Source of the DNA: an uncultured Desulfovibrio sp.
GTDB lineage: Bacteria; Desulfobacterota; Desulfovibrionia; Desulfovibrionales; Desulfovibrionaceae
Reading direction: 5' to 3'
Length of the DNA: 9,111 bases
Assembly (NCBI GenBank): GCA_947177085.1
Contig: CAMWTD010000072.1
Coordinates: 1 to 9,111, forward strand
Below, piece by piece: positions 6,270 to 9,111 of the stretch. The notes below the pieces were generated by a model that had not been told where the DNA came from, made no database searches, and saw only the letters and a program-made list of their open reading frames with translations. The position numbers were made by a program, and so were the translations under genes. Each line of letters starts with the position of its first letter. Positions within the stretch are counted from its first letter, which is position 1.

Positions 6270-6301
6270 GCTGCCGCGGGCTTCGGCCCGGGCAAGGCAG
6301 C
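6270..6301 (+). other. cUUCGg-capped leader hairpin before the ligase gene
   Basis: CGGGC (6277-6281) pairs with GCCCG (6286-6290) around a TTCG loop closed by C-G, the exceptionally stable tetraloop. An outer stem, GCTGCC (6270-6275) with GGCAGC (6296-6301), adds 6 bp across an internal loop. No T-run follows. It should form in the 5' leader of the ligase message, 8 bases before its ribosome-binding site. Confidence 0.55.
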
Positions 6302-6322
6302 CCGGACCCGGGGGAGACCGTA

Positions 6323-7678
6323 ATGATCCGCCACGTCGACGCCGCCAGGGCGCGCCTGCGCGCCCTGTGGGATGCCTTGCGCACGGCCCATGCCGAGCGC
6401 CCGGCGGACTTCTGGCATTCGTGGCTCTTCGCGAGCTTCTGGACCTCGCTTGCGACCTTTCCCGCCGGCTACGGGATGCGCGAGGTCATGCCCCTGCTCT
6501 GCCTCGTCTTTCTCGCGCCCTATTATCGCCACGCCTGGCGCGAAAGCGTGCTGGCCCGGCTCGACGTGAAGTGGCTCTTCCTGTGCGCCGCGGGCATGAC
6601 CCTCATCGGCATCGCGGCCTCGGCCTCGCCGCTCGCCTCCCTGCTCCATGCTGGCACGGGCGTCAACAAGGGCTTCATCCTGCCCTTCATCGGCATGGAA
6701 TGCGTGCGCGACGGGCGCGATCTGCGCCGCCTTGTCTGGGCCTGTGTGTTCGCCTGCTTCTGGCAGGGCCTGGACGGCCTGTGGCAGGCCGCCACCGGGA
6801 CCGACTTCATCATGGGCTACAAGCGCAATGCCGGGCGGCTCACCGGGAGCCTCGGGGATTACAGCGTGGGCAACTATATCGCGCTCGCGCTCATCCCGGC
6901 CTTCGGGGCCTGGTTCCTCTTGCGGCGCGCCCTGGGCCCCGCCGCCGCGGCCCTCATTTTCGCGGCCCTGCTCTGGCCCGCCTTCTTCCTGCTCCAGGGG
7001 GCCTCAAGCCGCAGCGGCGTGCTCGCCATTGCCGGGGTCCTCGCGCTCTGGGCGCTCCTGCGCTACCGCCGCCTGAACTGGCGCGCCCTCCTCTGGCCCG
7101 CGCTGGTGCTGGGGGCCTTTTCCCTGCTCCAGCCCGCGCGCCTCTCCCCGCTGAGCATCAGCGGCGACAACCGCTGGGACCTCTGGAAGCTCGGCTGGAA
7201 CGTTTTTCTCGAGCATCCCTGGTTCGGCGCGGGCGCGGGCCAGTACAACCCGGCCTTCCGCGCGCTCGGGCTCGCCCCGGCCCGGGAGGCCATCACCATC
7301 TCCCACCCGCACAATCTCTTCCTGGACATGCTCTATGCCCACGGCCTCGTGGGCTTCAGCCTGGGCATGGTCTTTCTGCTGGGCTTCCTCTGGTGGGGCT
7401 GGCGGCGCATCCGCCCGCGCCTGCTCAAGGAATGCGAGACCGGGAGCTCGAGCGTCTACTGGCGGCTTGCGGCCTGGTTCTGGCTGGGCCTGGCGGGCTG
7501 GCTCGTCAACGGCATCTTCGGGCACGATTTTTACCGCATCTGGTGGCTGGGGCTCGCCATGAGCTATCTCGGCGTCATGGTCGGGGCCGTGGTCAACGGC
7601 CGGGACTCCCGGGGGGCTCCCCGGGCGGATTCCGGGCCAGCGCTCCCGCCTATGTCTCCTCCGAGCCAGGCCCGTTGA
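6323..7678 (+). CDS. O-antigen ligase / Wzy-type polytopic membrane protein
   Basis: A 451-residue inner-membrane protein of the O-antigen ligase family (WaaL/Wzy C domain), whose members transfer or polymerise undecaprenyl-linked glycans on the periplasmic side. About ten hydrophobic segments are visible, for example near 54-66, 83-100, 183-200, 206-224, 232-246, 255-270, 341-358 and 380-398. The Wzy_C signature is present: SSRSG at 228-232, RWDLWKLGW (284-292) followed by HPWFGAGAGQYN (298-309), and SHPHNLFLDMLYAHG (327-341) with the family's key His. The family does not separate ligases from polymerases by sequence alone. ATG at 6323 has GGGGGAG at 6310-6316, six bases upstream. The last 25 residues are Pro/Ser-rich and overlap the 3' end of thyX on the opposite strand. 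No other polysaccharide genes are in view. Confidence 0.9.
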   Translation: MIRHVDAARARLRALWDALRTAHAERPADFWHSWLFASFWTSLATFPAGYGMREVMPLLCLVFLAPYYRHAWRESVLARLDVKWLFLCAAGMTLIGIAASASPLASLLHAGTGVNKGFILPFIGMECVRDGRDLRRLVWACVFACFWQGLDGLWQAATGTDFIMGYKRNAGRLTGSLGDYSVGNYIALALIPAFGAWFLLRRALGPAAAALIFAALLWPAFFLLQGASSRSGVLAIAGVLALWALLRYRRLNWRALLWPALVLGAFSLLQPARLSPLSISGDNRWDLWKLGWNVFLEHPWFGAGAGQYNPAFRALGLAPAREAITISHPHNLFLDMLYAHGLVGFSLGMVFLLGFLWWGWRRIRPRLLKECETGSSSVYWRLAAWFWLGLAGWLVNGIFGHDFYRIWWLGLAMSYLGVMVGAVVNGRDSRGAPRADSGPALPPMSPPSQAR

Positions 7679-8465
7679 AGACCGCGGGGTCCGCCATGCC
7701 CTCGGCCCGCTCCCGCTGGCGCAGGATGGCGAGGGCTTCCTCCTTCGTCAGGATGCGTCCCCGGCAGGCCGCGTTTTGCAAGGCGTTTTCCGGGCAATAG
7801 CCAAGCCCGACGCAGCTCGGGCCCGCGCCCGCGAAGAGGTCCGGCGCGGCCTTGCGGCAAAGGCGCAGCATCTTCCACGCGAGGTCGCGGATCTCGGCCT
7901 GGGCGTTGCGGCAGCAGCGGATGGCGAACCAGTCGAGCAGCGCGTGGGCGTTCATGCCGATGATGGCCTTGAAGGTGGTCGCCTGGGGCTTGAGGTAGCG
8001 CAGGTCCTCCTCGGGGAGTCCCTGCGCGAGGCCGGCCTCGTACCACTGGCGCGAAAGGTCGGCCAGGTCGCGGCCGGAGAGGCGCGCCCGCCCCCCGCCG
8101 GGCAGCGTCACTTCGGCGCTGAAGTCGGCGACGCTGCGGGGCCACGCCACGCTGAAGCGGCGTTTCCCCTTGAGTTCCGCCCGGCCGGACTTGATAAGGT
8201 AGGAGGCGTGCCGCTTGCGCACGAGCTGCACCTCGGTCACGCGGGAAAAGCCTTCAACTCCGAAGAGGAACCAGTCGAATTCCAGCGCGGCCCGGTGACC
8301 GCTTGAGAGAATATTGCGCACGATCTCGCGCGAATAGGGCGAGGCGGCGATGTCCTCCAGTTCGCGCTCGCTGCGGACGAAGCGGGCGGCGATATCCGTG
8401 AAGATCTTGCCGCCGCCCGCGAGCAGCAGCACCTTGCCGTCGCCGATATGGCGCTCGTCAAGCAT
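7650..8465 (-). CDS. thyX: FAD-dependent thymidylate synthase, divergent form
   Basis: A 271-residue ThyX-family protein, which makes dTMP from dUMP using methylene-tetrahydrofolate and FAD. Recognisable parts are SSGHRAALEF (54-63, family GHxSxxE region with His57), GFSRVTEVQLVRKRHASYLIKSGR (72-95, the ThyX motif), EEDLRYLKPQATT (152-164), NAHALLDWFAIR (172-183) and AQAEIRDLA (188-196). The motif is altered: the usual R-H-R is Arg83-Lys84-Arg85, while Arg85, Ser88, Ser93 and Arg95 align. The usual N-A-R is NAH. The C-terminal part has six cysteines (184, 185, 203, 218, 224, 234). Most ThyX proteins are about 215-250 residues. ATG at 8465 has GGAGG seven bases upstream. The stop overlaps the end of the ligase gene by 29 bp. 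Fold assignment is firm; synthase activity is less certain. Confidence 0.88.
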   Translation of the reverse strand: MLDERHIGDGKVLLLAGGGKIFTDIAARFVRSERELEDIAASPYSREIVRNILSSGHRAALEFDWFLFGVEGFSRVTEVQLVRKRHASYLIKSGRAELKGKRRFSVAWPRSVADFSAEVTLPGGGRARLSGRDLADLSRQWYEAGLAQGLPEEDLRYLKPQATTFKAIIGMNAHALLDWFAIRCCRNAQAEIRDLAWKMLRLCRKAAPDLFAGAGPSCVGLGYCPENALQNAACRGRILTKEEALAILRQRERAEGMADPAVFNGPGSEET

Positions 8466-8501
8466 GGTCGGGCCTCCGGTTGAGGGCTTTTCAGGCGGCG
8501 C

Positions 8502-8530
8502 AGTCTAGCCGCTTTCCGCCCTTCTGTCCA
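8502..8530 (-). promoter_or_regulatory. Sigma70-like promoter for thyX
   Basis: On the minus strand TGGACA (8530-8525, 5 of 6 to consensus) and TAGACT (8507-8502, 4 of 6) are spaced by 17 bases. The predicted start near 8495 leaves a leader of about 30 nt before the ATG at 8465. Confidence 0.5.
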
Positions 8531-8543
8531 CGCGGATGACGGC

Positions 8544-8573
8544 TTGACAGCGGCCGCGCAAAAACGTGAGAGT
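8544..8573 (+). promoter_or_regulatory. Candidate promoter for trpB
   Basis: A consensus TTGACA (8544-8549) stands upstream of trpB. The -10 is poor: GAGAGT (8568-8573) at 18-base spacing matches at only 3 of 6 positions, and TGAGAG at 17 is worse. The leader would run about 75 nt. An activator could compensate for the weak -10. Confidence 0.4.
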
Positions 8574-8594
8574 GACCGCGTTTGTCGCTTCGCG

Positions 8595-8610
8595 GCCGGC
8601 GCATGCCGGC
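8595..8610 (+). other. GC hairpin in the trpB leader
   Basis: GCCGGC (8595-8600) pairs with GCCGGC (8605-8610) around a GCAT loop. An alternative pairing of 8592-8597 with 8611-8616 is also possible. No U-tract follows and there is no Trp-rich leader peptide, since no TGG occurs on the plus strand between 8550 and 8654, so this is not a classic trp attenuator. Confidence 0.4.
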
Positions 8611-8654
8611 GGCCGCCCCCGGGAAAAGCATCCATATCCATAAAGGAGATGACC

Positions 8655-9111
8655 ATGAGCGAGAAGCAGGACGCCGCCCTCACGGGCAAGCCCGACAGCA
8701 GGGGATTTTTCGGCGCGTACGGCGGCCAGTTCGTGCCCGCGCCGCTCAAGGCGCGCCTCGACGAGGTGGCGGACGCCTTTGCGGCCGCTCTGGAAGACAG
8801 CTCCTTCCACCGCGAGCTCGACAGCCTCAACACCCACTTCGCCGGCCGCCCGAGCCCGGTTTTCCACTGCGCCAACCTGAGCCGCAGCCTCGGCGGCGCG
8901 CAGATCTGGCTCAAGCGGGAAGACCTGAACCACCTGGGCGCGCACAAGATCAACAACACCCTCGGCCAGTGCCTCCTCGCGCGCCGCATGGGCAAGAAGC
9001 GCGTGGTCGCCGAGACAGGGGCCGGCCAGCACGGCGTGGCCACCGCTGCGAGCGCCGCCCTCATGGACCTTGAGTGCGCGGTCTACATGGGCGAGGTGGA
9101 CATGGCGCGGC
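8655..9111 (+). CDS. trpB: Tryptophan synthase beta chain, 3' end beyond window
   Basis: The first 152 residues of TrpB, which condenses indole with serine to give tryptophan using pyridoxal phosphate, normally in an alpha2-beta2 complex with TrpA. The family opening GFFGAYGGQFVP (17-28) is followed by RPSPVF (65-70), LKREDLNHLGAHKINNTLGQ (86-105), where Lys98 is the PLP-binding lysine, and AETGAGQHG (119-127), where Glu120 is the catalytic acid. These sit 11 positions beyond the Salmonella residues 87 and 109. The LNHLGAHKINN form is that of the canonical TrpB1 type. ATG at 8655 has AAAGGAG at 8642-8648. The full protein would be near 400 residues, so over half is missing at the right edge. 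It diverges from thyX and appears to be the first gene of its transcript; whether trpA follows cannot be seen. Confidence 0.97.
   Translation, partial: MSEKQDAALTGKPDSRGFFGAYGGQFVPAPLKARLDEVADAFAAALEDSSFHRELDSLNTHFAGRPSPVFHCANLSRSLGGAQIWLKREDLNHLGAHKINNTLGQCLLARRMGKKRVVAETGAGQHGVATAASAALMDLECAVYMGEVDMAR

Noticed and set aside
6367..7800. A 477-codon plus-strand frame over the ligase gene
   Set aside because: It is a shifted reading of the ligase with Arg/Pro/Ala-rich low-complexity sequence, while the 6323 frame has membrane segments and family motifs.
8573..8654. trp attenuator with leader peptide
   Set aside because: The leader contains a hairpin but no Trp codon and no U-tract.
1..9111. 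CRISPR array, tRNA, rRNA, insertion sequence or defence locus
   Set aside because: No spaced direct repeats, cloverleaf, rRNA stretch, transposase or defence-type gene set was found on either strand by reading.

Overview
The window is GC-rich DNA from a Gram-negative bacterium, most likely an anaerobic, sulfate-reducer-like member of the Desulfovibrionaceae. The clues are a class I hybrid cluster protein with Desulfovibrio-type cysteine spacing, an FAD-type thymidylate synthase (ThyX), an O-antigen ligase and codon use dominated by G/C-ending codons. The assignment is an inference from gene content; no rRNA or other marker is present.

Layout. Positions 1-334 hold no convincing gene but carry a dense run of inverted repeats in the first 268 bases. 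A minus-strand block follows: hcp (3451-1841), a NimA-like pyridoxamine-phosphate-oxidase-fold flavoprotein (1774-1322) and an exported alpha/beta hydrolase (1270-335). The short gaps suggest one transcript with a nitrosative-stress or nitro-compound flavour. A hairpin terminator (3556-3590) separates it from a second minus-strand block: a NYN-domain putative ribonuclease (6108-5404), a periplasmic amino-acid-binding protein (5327-4575) and its inner-membrane permease (4521-3613). No ATPase subunit for this ABC transporter lies in the window.

The NYN gene is divergent from a plus-strand O-antigen ligase-like membrane protein (6323-7678). The 214-bp gap between them holds two back-to-back sigma70-like promoters and two stable hairpins. 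The ligase runs convergently into a divergent thyX (8465-7650), with a 29-bp overlap of coding ends. thyX in turn diverges from trpB (8655 to the right edge, incomplete), with a promoter candidate for each gene in the gap.

Most genes are ordinary housekeeping or envelope genes. The parts that most deserve a second look are the inverted-repeat cluster at the left edge, the hcp/flavoprotein/hydrolase grouping, the altered catalytic signature and cysteine-rich tail of ThyX, and the NYN/ligase divergent control region. I see no CRISPR array, tRNA, rRNA, insertion sequence or recognisable defence system.
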